Assembly: GCF_964246085.1 (NCBI RefSeq)
Contig: NZ_CAXTPD010000002.1
DNA: 64,000 nt
Strand: one strand, 5' to 3'
From: Brotaphodocola sp003480315
GTDB taxonomy: Bacteria; Bacillota; Clostridia; Lachnospirales; Lachnospiraceae
This document shows positions 43,544 through 52,055 of the stretch, in pieces (the stretch's first letter is position 1; the number at the start of each line of letters is the position of its first letter). The translations under genes and the position numbers were made by a program. A model generated the notes under the pieces. That model saw only the letters and a list, made by a program, of their open reading frames with translations. It was not told the DNA's origin and did not search any database.

Positions 43544-45055
43544 ATGAATAATCGAATAGACGCAATCTATGCAAGGCAATCGGTAGACAAAAAGGACAGC
43601 ATTTCCATTGAAAGCCAGATTGAATTTTGCAAATACGAGTTGAAAGGCGGTAACTGCAAGGAATACACAGACAAGGGGTACAGCGGCAAGAACACAGACC
43701 GTCCGAAGTTTCAAGAACTGGTGCGGGACATCAAGCGGGGCTTAATTGCAAAGGTCGTGGTTTACAAGCTCGACCGTATCAGCCGTTCCATTCTGGACTT
43801 TGCCAATATGATGGAACTGTTCCAACAGTACAATGTAGAGTTTGTGTCCTCTACGGAAAAGTTTGATACCTCCACCCCGATGGGGAGGGCTATGCTGAAT
43901 ATCTGTATCGTGTTCGCCCAGCTTGAAAGGGAAACGATACAGAAGCGGGTGACGGACGCTTATTATTCCCGCAGCCAGCGAGGGTTTAAGATGGGTGGAA
44001 AAGCCCCTTACGGCTTCCATACAGAGCCAATCAAGATGGACGGTATCAACACAAAGAAGCTGGTGGTAAACCCAGACGAAGCGGCAAATATCCGGCTGAT
44101 GTTCGAGATGTACGCCCAGCCCACAACCTCCTACGGGGACATTACCCGGTACTTTGCCGAACAGGGAATTTTATTCAACGGCAAGGAACTAATACGCCCC
44201 ACGCTGGCGCAGATGTTACGCAATCCTGTCTATGTGCAGGCAGACCTTGATGTGTACGAATTTTTCAAAAGTCAAGGGACAATCATTGTCAATGACGCTG
44301 CCGACTTTACGGGGACAAACGGCTGTTATCTGTATCAGGGACGGGATGTGAAGCCCAGCAAGAAAAACGACTTGAAAGACCAAATGCTGGTGCTGGCTCC
44401 CCATGAGGGCATTGTCCCGGCGGATATATGGCTGGCCTGCCGCAAGAAGCTGATGAACAACATGAAAATCCAGTCCGCCCGGAAAGCCACCCATACATGG
44501 CTGGCGGGAAAAATCAAGTGCGGAAACTGCGGGTATGCCCTTATGAGCATTAACAATCCTGTGGGAAAGCAATATCTCCGCTGCACAAAGCGGCTGGACA
44601 ATAAAAGCTGTGCCGGGTGCGGGAAAATCATCACTTCGGAGCTGGAAGCGGTTGTTTATCAGCAGATGGTGAAGAAGCTGGCAAGCTACAAAACGCTGAC
44701 GGGCAGAAAAAAAGCGGCAAAGGCAAACCCGAAAATCGCCGCCCTGCAAGTGGAGCTTGCCCATGTGGACGGCGAGATTGAAAAACTGGTGGACAATCTG
44801 ACGGGCGCAAACAATGTGCTGCTCTCCTATGTGAATGTGAAGATAGCGGAACTGGACGGACGCAAGCAGGAACTTCTGGCGAGGATAGCGGAGTTGACGG
44901 TGGAAGCCATCAGCCCGGAACAGGTCAATCAGATTTCCGGCTACCTCGACACATGGGACAATGTATCCTTTGACGACAAGCGGCGGGTGGTGGATTTGAT
45001 GATTACCACCGTTGCCGCTACAAGCGACAGCTTGAACATCACATGGAAAATCTGA
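43544..45055 (+). CDS. Large serine recombinase (integrase/excisionase of the element)
   Basis: 503 residues. Catalytic domain with nucleophile S13 (YARQSVDKKDSISIESQ), YKLDRISRSILDF and the E-helix LERETIQKRV. A recombinase domain follows (GGKAPYGFHTEP...LMFEMYA), then a zinc-ribbon with CGNCGYALMS and CTKR...CAGC, and a coiled coil. It integrates and excises the element at its terminal repeats, 34 bases beyond the stop. A CTGACGGG/CCCGTCAG hairpin overlaps the stop codon. TndX/TnpX-like arrangement. Confidence 0.95.
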   Translation: MNNRIDAIYARQSVDKKDSISIESQIEFCKYELKGGNCKEYTDKGYSGKNTDRPKFQELVRDIKRGLIAKVVVYKLDRISRSILDFANMMELFQQYNVEFVSSTEKFDTSTPMGRAMLNICIVFAQLERETIQKRVTDAYYSRSQRGFKMGGKAPYGFHTEPIKMDGINTKKLVVNPDEAANIRLMFEMYAQPTTSYGDITRYFAEQGILFNGKELIRPTLAQMLRNPVYVQADLDVYEFFKSQGTIIVNDAADFTGTNGCYLYQGRDVKPSKKNDLKDQMLVLAPHEGIVPADIWLACRKKLMNNMKIQSARKATHTWLAGKIKCGNCGYALMSINNPVGKQYLRCTKRLDNKSCAGCGKIITSELEAVVYQQMVKKLASYKTLTGRKKAAKANPKIAALQVELAHVDGEIEKLVDNLTGANNVLLSYVNVKIAELDGRKQELLARIAELTVEAISPEQVNQISGYLDTWDNVSFDDKRRVVDLMITTVAATSDSLNITWKI

Positions 45056-45088
45056 CGGGCGGAACCCCTCCCGTCAGATACCTACCCT

Positions 45089-45108
45089 GTGTAGTCCCTT
45101 GTAAACTG
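45089..45108 (-). repeat. Right terminal inverted repeat of the element
   Basis: Reads CAGTTTACAAGGGACTACAC on the minus strand; 19 of 20 match the left end. The chromosomal leader and AAGAAAGG of the next gene start right after it. Confidence 0.85.
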
Positions 45109-45129
45109 TACTTTAAGAAAGGCAAAGCT

Positions 45130-45792
45130 ATGGATTATCAGTTTCTCTCTCGGACAGCGCTGTTTCAGGGCAGTGAACCGGAACAGGTAAAAGAAATGAT
45201 GAAGTGCTTTTACGCAAGGGAAAGGCATTACCGCAAGGGCGAGATTGTTTTATATATGGGAGATCTGGTAAAGGATCTGGGGCTTGTGCTGTCAGGCGGC
45301 GTGACCATTGAGCGGGATGACCTGCTGGGAAACCGCAGCATTTTCGGCCATGCCGGTCCGGGACAGATTTTCGCGGAAACCTACGCCTGTGTCCCCGGAG
45401 AACCGCTTATGGTAAATGTGGTGGCAGACGAGGATACTGACATTCTGTTTCTGGATATCGGACGGGTGCTGACTACCTGCCGGAGCACCTGTACCCACCA
45501 CAGCATGCTGATCCGGAACCTGCTGCTGGCATCGGCCCGCAAAAATCTCGGTCTTTCCGAGCGTATCATGCACACATCGCCAAAATCCATCCGCGGACGG
45601 CTGATCTCCTTCTTTTCAGCCCAGGCGGCCAGACAGGGGAGCCGGAGCTTTTCTATCCCCTTTAACCGGCAGCAGCTGGCAGACTATCTGGAAGTAGACC
45701 GAAGCGCACTGTCAGCGGAGCTTGGAAAAATGAAAAAAGAGGGGCTGCTGGATTTCTGGAAAAACCAGTTTGTATTGAAAACGAAGGAGTAG
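45130..45792 (+). CDS. Crp/Fnr-family transcriptional regulator
   Basis: 220 residues from the ATG at 45130 (AGAAAGG upstream). cNMP-type sensor domain (FQGSEPEQVKEMMKCF...GEIVLYMGDLVKDLGLVLSGGVTIE) and C-terminal HTH (FNRQQLADYLEVDRSALSAELGKMKKEGLL). No Fnr-type N-terminal Cys cluster, so a heme- or nucleotide-like sensor is possible. Its promoter appears to lie at 38357-38385, now cut off by the element. The palindrome GTTGTTTTGACAAC near that promoter is the best candidate for its binding site. Followed after 3 bases by an AlaX-type gene. Confidence 0.92.
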   Translation: MDYQFLSRTALFQGSEPEQVKEMMKCFYARERHYRKGEIVLYMGDLVKDLGLVLSGGVTIERDDLLGNRSIFGHAGPGQIFAETYACVPGEPLMVNVVADEDTDILFLDIGRVLTTCRSTCTHHSMLIRNLLLASARKNLGLSERIMHTSPKSIRGRLISFFSAQAARQGSRSFSIPFNRQQLADYLEVDRSALSAELGKMKKEGLLDFWKNQFVLKTKE

Positions 45793-45795
45793 AAA

Positions 45796-46953
45796 ATGAC
45801 AAAGAAATTATATTATGAAGACAGCCATCAGGACAGCTGTCACGCAACGGTCCTGTCCTGTATATGGAATGAGAAAAAACAGTGCTATGAAGTAGTTCTG
45901 AACCAGACCGTATTCTTCCCGGAGGGCGGCGGCCAGTACGCTGATACCGGAAGCCTGGGCGGCGTAAACGTGTTAGATGTGCAGGAGAAGGACGATATCA
46001 TCATCCATTACACCGACGCAGAACTTCCGCCGGGCACAGAGGTGGACGGTACCATCAACTATAAGGAGCGTTTCTCCAAAATGCAGCAGCACACGGGAGA
46101 GCACATCGTTTCCGGTATCGTACACCGCACCTTCGGATATGACAATGTAGGCTTCCATCTGGGGCAGGAACTGGTGACCATGGATTTTAACGGCACCTTC
46201 ACACCAGAGCAGCTTCAGCAGATAGAATATGAAGCCAATGAAGCAGTGGTCAGAAATCTTCCGATCGTAGTCATCTACCCGTCCAGGGAAGAGTTGGATC
46301 AGCTGGACTACCGCAGCAAAAAGGAACTGACTGGCCAGGTGCGTATCGTGGAAATTCCCGGATACGATGTCTGCGCCTGCTGTGCACCGCACGTAAAGCG
46401 GACCGGCGAGGTTGGTATCATCCGCCTGATCGATGCCGTGAAATACAAAGGCGGTACCCGCGTGACCATGGTATGCGGCTTCCGCGCCCTGAAGGACTAC
46501 CGCATGAAAGAAGACAATGTACGTGAAATCTCCCGCCTGCTCTCCGCCAGGCCGGAGGAAAGCGCCCAGGCCGTACACCGTCTTCAGGACGAGGCCCGTA
46601 TGTGGAAAGACAAACTGGTCCGCTCCCAGACCCGGGCCATGGAGCAGATTCTGGATAACCTGCCGGATGATGTGGAAAACTATTTTATTTTTGAAGAAGA
46701 TGTGGATAAGAACGTGGCCCGCCGCTTCGCAGATGAGGGAAAAGGCAAATGCCATGGCATCTGCGGAATCTTCCTGGGAAATGATACCGATGGATACCGT
46801 TACATTCTCGGCAGTGAATCCATAGATTTAAAGGCATTTTCAAAGACCTTCCACGAGGCTCTGGGCGGAAAAGGCGGCGGCAAGCCGGAGATGATCCAGG
46901 GAACCGTGACTGCTTCCGAAGAAATGATCCGAAGCTATATGGAATCTGTCTGA
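45796..46953 (+). CDS. Alanyl-tRNA editing protein (AlaX-like, with DHHA1-like tail)
   Basis: 385 residues. FPEGGGQYADTG and the metal site H99-xxx-H103 (QQHTGEHIVSG) plus C195-xxx-H199 (CACCAPHV) define the AlaRS editing domain that hydrolyses Ser- and Gly-tRNA-Ala. The C-terminal 130 residues match the DHHA1 region (GKGKCHGICGIF, GGKGGGKPEMIQG), making it the long AlaX form. Lies 3 bases behind the Crp/Fnr gene (AAGGAG in its tail). Confidence 0.93.
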   Translation: MTKKLYYEDSHQDSCHATVLSCIWNEKKQCYEVVLNQTVFFPEGGGQYADTGSLGGVNVLDVQEKDDIIIHYTDAELPPGTEVDGTINYKERFSKMQQHTGEHIVSGIVHRTFGYDNVGFHLGQELVTMDFNGTFTPEQLQQIEYEANEAVVRNLPIVVIYPSREELDQLDYRSKKELTGQVRIVEIPGYDVCACCAPHVKRTGEVGIIRLIDAVKYKGGTRVTMVCGFRALKDYRMKEDNVREISRLLSARPEESAQAVHRLQDEARMWKDKLVRSQTRAMEQILDNLPDDVENYFIFEEDVDKNVARRFADEGKGKCHGICGIFLGNDTDGYRYILGSESIDLKAFSKTFHEALGGKGGGKPEMIQGTVTASEEMIRSYMESV

Positions 46954-46980
46954 ATCAACAAAATTAACCCGGAGGACTTT

Positions 46981-47883
46981 ATGAACAGTCTGGAAATACA
47001 GTATTTTCTCACCATTGTTAAATACGGCAGCTTTACCGAAGCCGCTCAGACTCTTTCTGTCAGCCAGCCCGCCATCAGCAAGCAGATCCGCCAGCTGGAG
47101 GCAGAGCTTGGCTGCAGCCTCTTCGCACGCTCCGGCCGTACGCTCTCTCTGACTGAGGCAGGACAGGCTTATTATGCCTACTTTCAGCAGTGCCGCTTTC
47201 AGCTCGATCTCCTGAAAAACAAGCTGGAAGAACAGAAAAAAGACGGAAAACCTACCATCCGGATTGCGTATCCGGAGGATGTAGATCCAGCGTATTTTCG
47301 TGATAAAATCCAGTCTGCAGCTGCCGCCCTGGAAACACCGGTCCGGCTGGAATTTTCCTGTTACCCGGAGGGCGAACTGACAGACCTGCTGACCGCCAGG
47401 AAAGCTGACCTGATTCTGACCGGCCCCCCACTGGATACAGCAGCCAGGAGCTTTTCCGGCAATTCCAGCTCACAAGCTGCCTCTTTCCAGCCGCTGTCCG
47501 TGCTCCCATTTGCCGAAGTGCCACAGGTCCTGCTCTATGCCGCTTCCCGCCCCGAAGCTGCCGGCATTTCCGACTTCCGAAACGACACCTTTCTCTTTTC
47601 CGAAGCCGATGCCGCACTGCATAGCAGCCGGAACCTTTACCGATATTTCCAGAGCTTCGGTTTTGCACCAAAAATCCGTTTTGCAGCCAATTTATCCACA
47701 ATTCTGGACCTGGCTGCACAGGATGAAGGGGTATATCTCACCCATGCCTGGTGCCGCGGATGTAAGAACCCGGATTACCGGATGCTGACACTGCCGTCCG
47801 AAAAGAAATTTTTTCTGCTTTATACCCAAAACTCACTAAAACGAATGCCTGCGGAATTGCTCCGCAAGCTCCGGGCTCTGTAA
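46981..47883 (+). CDS. LysR-family transcriptional regulator
   Basis: 300 residues. N-terminal HTH (EIQYFLTIVKYGSFTEAAQTLSVSQPAISKQIRQLEAELGCSLFAR) and a periplasmic-binding-like effector domain. GGAGG 6 bases before the ATG; 27 bases after the editing-protein stop, so likely the same transcript. Inducer unknown. The riboswitch-controlled MATE gene follows, with a separate promoter. Confidence 0.92.
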   Translation: MNSLEIQYFLTIVKYGSFTEAAQTLSVSQPAISKQIRQLEAELGCSLFARSGRTLSLTEAGQAYYAYFQQCRFQLDLLKNKLEEQKKDGKPTIRIAYPEDVDPAYFRDKIQSAAAALETPVRLEFSCYPEGELTDLLTARKADLILTGPPLDTAARSFSGNSSSQAASFQPLSVLPFAEVPQVLLYAASRPEAAGISDFRNDTFLFSEADAALHSSRNLYRYFQSFGFAPKIRFAANLSTILDLAAQDEGVYLTHAWCRGCKNPDYRMLTLPSEKKFFLLYTQNSLKRMPAELLRKLRAL

Positions 47884-47890
47884 GTGTTTG

Positions 47891-47919
47891 TTGACAAACT
47901 CTCCTCTTTTCAGTATAAT
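47891..47919 (+). promoter_or_regulatory. Consensus promoter of the riboswitch/MATE transcript
   Basis: TTGACA (47891-47896), 17-base spacer, TATAAT (47914-47919); start near 47926, within 10 bases of the LysR stop. Confidence 0.9.
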
Positions 47920-47922
47920 CCC

Positions 47923-47973
47923 AGTGGGTGAGTACCTACCGGCAGTTAGGCTAAATGTCTAGCTGCTTTTTTT
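47923..47973 (+). promoter_or_regulatory. Probable guanidine-IV riboswitch (mepA motif) with terminator
   Basis: Two adjacent hairpins at the 5' end of the message: GTGGGT-GAGT-ACCTAC, then CGG and GCAGTTAG/CTAGCTGC (47942-47949/47959-47966) with a T7 tail. The compact layout, GGTGAGTACCTACCGG core, and the position before a MATE exporter match the mepA motif, a guanidine-sensing ON switch. Ligand binding should stop terminator formation. The call rests on recall of the motif, not on a covariance search. Confidence 0.72.
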
Positions 47974-48041
47974 ATACCCCAAAAGCAAAAACAGAAGATG
48001 GGACTCAGCCGGAATGTAAATAAGAACAAACGGAGAAGAAC

Positions 48042-49421
48042 ATGGGAGGATTATTCAACAAAACAAGGGAAATGCTGCAGGATGGGCCTTTCCTGAAAAA
48101 AGCACTTATGATTGCATGCCCTGTAGCATTGCAGGGAATGTTAAACACCATTGTAAATATGGTGGACACCCTGATGATCGGAGGCTTGGGATCTACAGCG
48201 ATCGCAGCTGTCGGCCTCGCAAACAAGGTATTTTTCGTATTTTCTCTGCTGGTATTCGGAATTGTCAGCGGCGGCGGTATTTTAGCTGCCCAATTCTGGG
48301 GGAACGGTGATGTCAAACATATCCGGAAAGTTCTCGGGCTTTCTATACTGCTGGCACTGACCGGTGCTCTGTTTTTTGTAATTCCGAGCCTGATCAATCC
48401 GAAAATGGTCATGAGGATTTTTACAACCAGCGAAAGCAGCATCGCACTGGGGGCACAATATCTGCGGATTGCAGCCATTGCCTATCCATTCCTTGCTCTT
48501 ACCAATGTATATGTGGCAATGCTTCGTGCCACCAATATCGTCATGTTTCCGCTGATCTGCAGCTGTATCGCCATCGGTCTTAATATCTGCTTAAACTATG
48601 TGCTGATCTTTGGAAAACTCGGAGCCCCGGCTATGGGTGTTGCCGGTGCGGCCTGCGCAACTCTGATTGCAAGATGCATTGAACTGATTCTGGTTCTTGG
48701 TTATGTATATGGAAAGAAGCTTGCTCTGGCCTGCGGTCCAAGGGGCATGTTTGGCTGGTCCAAATCCTTTGTCTTCCGTTTTGTGGAGACCTCTGCCCCG
48801 GTCATTGCCAACGAATTTATGTGGGGACTGGGAACGACCATGTACTCTCTGGCCTACGGACGTATGGGTGATGACGCAGTTGCCGCCATTACCATTGCTA
48901 CGACCATACAGGACATTGCAGTTGTCCTCTTTCAGGGCCTGAGCGCTGCGACAGCCGTAATTCTTGGACATGAACTGGGCGCCGGACACCTAAAACAGGC
49001 TGAAAAATATGCCACTCAGTTTTTTATCCTGCAGTTTCTGGTCACTGTGACAGCCGATATCCTGCTGGTCTTAGGCCGCTGGAAGATCATCGGAATCTAC
49101 AATATCACGCCACAGGTTGCTCAGGATGTAAACCGGTGCCTGCTGGTCTTCGCCCTCTACATGCCTGCGAAAATGTTTAACTATATCAACGTTGTGGGTG
49201 TGCTCAGAAGCGGCGGTGATACAAAGATGTGTCTGTTTTTAGATACCAGCGGCGTATGGTTTCTCGGCGTTCCGCTTGCATTTTTAGGTGCATTTCTGTG
49301 GAATCTGCCGATCTACGGCGTATATGCCCTGGTTCTGACCGAAGAAATTTATAAGGCCATTCTCGGTTACCTGCGTTATCGCCAGAAGAAATGGCTGAAA
49401 AATCTGGCAGTTCAGGTCTGA
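48042..49421 (+). CDS. MATE-family efflux transporter (MepA-like)
   Basis: 459 residues with about 12 membrane helices in two homologous halves (ALMIACPVALQGMLNTIVNMVDTLMIG; SAPVIANEFMWGLGTTMYSLAYGRMG). The motif GLGSTAIAAVGLANKVFFVFS is typical. It exports cations or drugs in exchange for Na+ or H+. If the leader is a guanidine-IV switch, guanidine-type compounds are candidate substrates. GGAGAAG before the ATG. Confidence 0.92.
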   Translation: MGGLFNKTREMLQDGPFLKKALMIACPVALQGMLNTIVNMVDTLMIGGLGSTAIAAVGLANKVFFVFSLLVFGIVSGGGILAAQFWGNGDVKHIRKVLGLSILLALTGALFFVIPSLINPKMVMRIFTTSESSIALGAQYLRIAAIAYPFLALTNVYVAMLRATNIVMFPLICSCIAIGLNICLNYVLIFGKLGAPAMGVAGAACATLIARCIELILVLGYVYGKKLALACGPRGMFGWSKSFVFRFVETSAPVIANEFMWGLGTTMYSLAYGRMGDDAVAAITIATTIQDIAVVLFQGLSAATAVILGHELGAGHLKQAEKYATQFFILQFLVTVTADILLVLGRWKIIGIYNITPQVAQDVNRCLLVFALYMPAKMFNYINVVGVLRSGGDTKMCLFLDTSGVWFLGVPLAFLGAFLWNLPIYGVYALVLTEEIYKAILGYLRYRQKKWLKNLAVQV

Positions 49422-49440
49422 ATGACTTTCTGACACCAAA

Positions 49441-49489
49441 AACCCCCTCATTCCAATGGGACAGTCTCTAGGAATGAAGGGGTGTTTTT
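49441..49489 (+). terminator. Terminator of the first MATE gene
   Basis: ACCCCCTCATTCC / GGAATGAAGGGGT followed by GTTTTTA. Confidence 0.88.
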
Positions 49490-49558
49490 ATATTCAAATT
49501 CTTGTCATATGATGATCACAGATGTGAAAAACTCAGCACTGCGATATTGATTATCTCT

Positions 49559-50107
49559 CTACCACGCGATTTGCAGAATGATCTGCAGGGCATAGCATAC
49601 AAAAGCCAGCAGCACCGTCGGCACAATGAATTTTAGTCCCTTTACAAACTCATCACACCGATGGTGCAGCTTCACCAGATTTCCGTTCACGGTTTCCCGG
49701 TACAGTGCAATGAGACGCTGTCTTGCTGTTTCTTCCTCCATCTCCTCCAGATGCTCTTTCTGCATGATTTCCGGATCCATCCGGGCAATCTGCTCCGGCC
49801 GCAGAAGGCGCATGAAGAATACCAGCACGTAAGCGTAAGCGCCCATGACCGCAATGCAGCTTAAAATATACAGCACTGACACAAAAAGCTGCAGCCTGTC
49901 CTGTGGTTTCACAAGCTGGGAAATCCCATTAAACAGGCCAATGATAAACACAAACAGAAAACCACAGAACGTAATGGTAATATAGACCTTGTTATCCAGC
50001 TTGTTGCTGCGGTCAAACTGGTTTTCGTATTCCGTCATCAGACTGGTAAGCTCCAGCTGACTGCCTGTATTCTTATCGTTTTTCATAAAATCAACATCCT
50101 CTTTCAT
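49559..50107 (-). CDS. Membrane protein of unknown function
   Basis: 182 residues (175 from the ATG at 50086). Three membrane helices: VYITITFCGFLFVFIIGLF, LFVSVLYILSCIAVMGAYAYVL and FIVPTVLLAFVCYALQIIL, with a charged cytoplasmic-type stretch between the last two (EIMQKEHLEEMEEETARQRLIALYRETVNGNLVKLHHR). No family recognised. Downstream partner of the zinc-ribbon gene (12 bases apart). Confidence 0.75.
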   Translation of the reverse strand: MKEDVDFMKNDKNTGSQLELTSLMTEYENQFDRSNKLDNKVYITITFCGFLFVFIIGLFNGISQLVKPQDRLQLFVSVLYILSCIAVMGAYAYVLVFFMRLLRPEQIARMDPEIMQKEHLEEMEEETARQRLIALYRETVNGNLVKLHHRCDEFVKGLKFIVPTVLLAFVCYALQIILQIAW

Positions 50108-50119
50108 CTGCCCATCATA

Positions 50120-50494
50120 CTAAAACCGGTTGCCGCACTTCGGACAAAATTCAAAATCCTCTGCTGTCTCATATCCGCAGTGGCTGCAGCGCCGATAACC
50201 ATGACCGCGGCTTCCCTGATTCACCAGAGTCAGATGCTGCGGCAAAATCTCAACCTGGTCTCCGCGCGCGATCGCCTTTCCAATTTCCGGATCCAGCTCA
50301 TATAAGGTATTGCAGCAGCTCATCTGCACATAATAATGCCGGTTCCATTTGAAGCATGGAATAAAAAACAGCGATAGTACCATATATGTCATAAAGACCT
50401 GATACCGCCCATACTTTCCGCACAGACCGCAGATGACCGTCTGCGTAAAATCAAGCTGTTTTCTTCCGTCCGTAATTCCCATCATAAAAAACAT
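50120..50494 (-). CDS. Zinc-ribbon membrane-associated protein
   Basis: 124 residues. First Cys pair CGLCGKYG, a hydrophobic stretch (FMTYMVLSLFFIPCF), then ELDPEIGKAIARGD and a C-terminal zinc ribbon CSHCGYETAEDFEFCPKCG. This zinc-ribbon plus helix design is common in Firmicutes and unassigned. Promoter not clear; likely co-transcribed with the next gene. Confidence 0.8.
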   Translation of the reverse strand: MFFMMGITDGRKQLDFTQTVICGLCGKYGRYQVFMTYMVLSLFFIPCFKWNRHYYVQMSCCNTLYELDPEIGKAIARGDQVEILPQHLTLVNQGSRGHGYRRCSHCGYETAEDFEFCPKCGNRF

Positions 50495-50583
50495 AAGATC
50501 ACACTTTCTATTCTCGTCATGATGTAGTTATTATAGCTGTTTCCTTTCCATAAATGCAATCTTATTTTCGGTATTTTATCGTA

Positions 50584-50612
50584 TGTACATTTTTGCCGCT
50601 CTGTTTTATAAT
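50584..50612 (+). promoter_or_regulatory. Promoter of the second MATE gene
   Basis: TGTACA (50584-50589), 17-base spacer, TATAAT (50607-50612), with AAGGAG before the ATG at 50674. No riboswitch-like structure here. Confidence 0.6.
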
Positions 50613-50673
50613 ACATCAGGTTTCATCAGCAATTACATAATTATTCCAAAATGATACATACAAGGAGACTCTT

Positions 50674-52032
50674 ATGCAAAAAAATGAGATAAAAGATCTG
50701 ACCGCCGGATCTCCGATGAAGCTGATTTTAAGCTTTGCGATCCCGATGCTGTTTGGATTTCTATTTCAGCAGTTTTACAACATGGTGGATACCATCATCG
50801 TCGGCAAATGCCTGGGGGTATCTGCCCTGGCAGCGGTTGGCTCAACAGGCTCCATCAACTTTATGATCATCGGCTTCTGCACCGGCGCATGCAGCGGCTT
50901 CGCGATTCCGGTCGCGCAGAAATTTGGAGCCGGAGACTATGTGGGAATGCGCAAGTTCGTAGCAAACGCCGGATGGCTGTCCGCAGTATTCGCAGCAGTT
51001 ATGACCACCATCGTCGGCTTCCTCTGCATGGATATTTTGCAATGGATGAACACGCCGGAAGATATCATCCAGGGGGCTTATGATTATATTTTTATCATTT
51101 TCCTTGGAATTCCTGTTACATATCTTTATAATATACTTGCAGGTATCATCCGAAGCCTGGGCGACAGCAAAACTCCAGTCTATTTTCTTTTGCTATCTTC
51201 CCTCATGAACATTGCGCTGGATTTCTTCACCATTCTGGTACTGGGCATGGGAGTCAGCGGCCCGGCACTGGCCACCGTCATCTCCCAGGGAATTTCCGCA
51301 GTGCTCTGCCTGATCTACATGATCCGCCATTATCCGATTCTTCATATGAAACAGGACGAATGGAAACCGGACGGAAGAATGCTCCGGACCCTCTGTGGCA
51401 TGGGAATCCCCATGGGACTCCAGTATTCCATCACCGCGATCGGAAGCGTTGTACTGCAGACTGCGGTAAACTCGCTTGGCTCCATGGCCGTGGCAGCTGT
51501 CTCAACCGGAAGCAAGGTCAGCATGTTCTTCTGCTGCCCCTTTGACGCACTTGGCGGCACCATGGCAACCTATGCCGGCCAGAATGTCGGCGCAAAAAAA
51601 TTAGACCGTATCCGTGACGGATTAAAAGCAGCAAGCATGATCGGTATTGCGTATTCCCTGATCGCCTTTGTGATCCTGTTCTTCGGCGGCAAATACATTG
51701 CGCTTCTCTTTATGGACGCAGACCAGACAGAGATCATTGGCCGGGTAGCCATGTTCCTGATCGGAAACAGCATGTTCTATATCCCGTTAACCTTCGTTAA
51801 TGTCGTCCGCTTCACCATTCAGGGAATGGGCTTTTCCACCTTTGCGATCCTGGCCGGAGTCTGCGAGATGGCAGCAAGATCCCTGGTGGGGTTCTGTCTG
51901 GTTCCGGTATTCGGATTTCTTCCGGCGTGCTTTGCAAGTCCGCTCGCATGGATCTTTGCGGATGCCTTCTTGCTTCCGGCATTCTTCCACTGTATGAAAA
52001 AGCTGAGGAAACTGTTCGGAGAGACCGCATAA
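50674..52032 (+). CDS. MATE-family efflux transporter
   Basis: 452 residues, twelve helices. Starts DLTAGSPMKLILSFAIPMLFGFLFQQFYNMVDTIIVGKCLG, characteristic of the DinF/NorM-like MATE group in Clostridia. Distinct from the first MATE protein (48042-49421), so not a recent duplicate. 23 bases before the YczE-like gene, which suggests co-transcription. Substrate unknown. Confidence 0.92.
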   Translation: MQKNEIKDLTAGSPMKLILSFAIPMLFGFLFQQFYNMVDTIIVGKCLGVSALAAVGSTGSINFMIIGFCTGACSGFAIPVAQKFGAGDYVGMRKFVANAGWLSAVFAAVMTTIVGFLCMDILQWMNTPEDIIQGAYDYIFIIFLGIPVTYLYNILAGIIRSLGDSKTPVYFLLLSSLMNIALDFFTILVLGMGVSGPALATVISQGISAVLCLIYMIRHYPILHMKQDEWKPDGRMLRTLCGMGIPMGLQYSITAIGSVVLQTAVNSLGSMAVAAVSTGSKVSMFFCCPFDALGGTMATYAGQNVGAKKLDRIRDGLKAASMIGIAYSLIAFVILFFGGKYIALLFMDADQTEIIGRVAMFLIGNSMFYIPLTFVNVVRFTIQGMGFSTFAILAGVCEMAARSLVGFCLVPVFGFLPACFASPLAWIFADAFLLPAFFHCMKKLRKLFGETA

Positions 52033-52055
52033 CAAAAGATATGGAGGGGTTTTAA

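Larger units (their letters stand above)
38424..45108. mobile_element. Integrative mobilizable element with large serine recombinase and MobV relaxase
   Basis: Bounded by 20-bp inverted repeats matching at 19 of 20 positions. Contents: oriT, cargo module on the minus strand (DUF6882 protein, XRE regulator, small protein), Cys-rich VLP protein, RepA_N, MobV relaxase, small protein and serine recombinase next to the right end. There is no type IV secretion, so it needs a helper to move. A GT is found at both junctions (38422-38423 and 45108-45109) and could be the crossover dinucleotide. The element lies in the leader of the Crp/Fnr gene at 45130. Design resembles Tn4451-like mobilizable transposons. 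Confidence 0.88.

Noticed and set aside
45973..46755. Open frame of about 260 codons on the minus strand in the AlaX-type gene
   Set aside because: Antisense shadow; no start signals or family features.
47942..47973. Simple terminator of the LysR gene
   Set aside because: A consensus promoter lies between the LysR stop and this hairpin, and a second hairpin precedes it, so it belongs to the leader of the MATE transcript.
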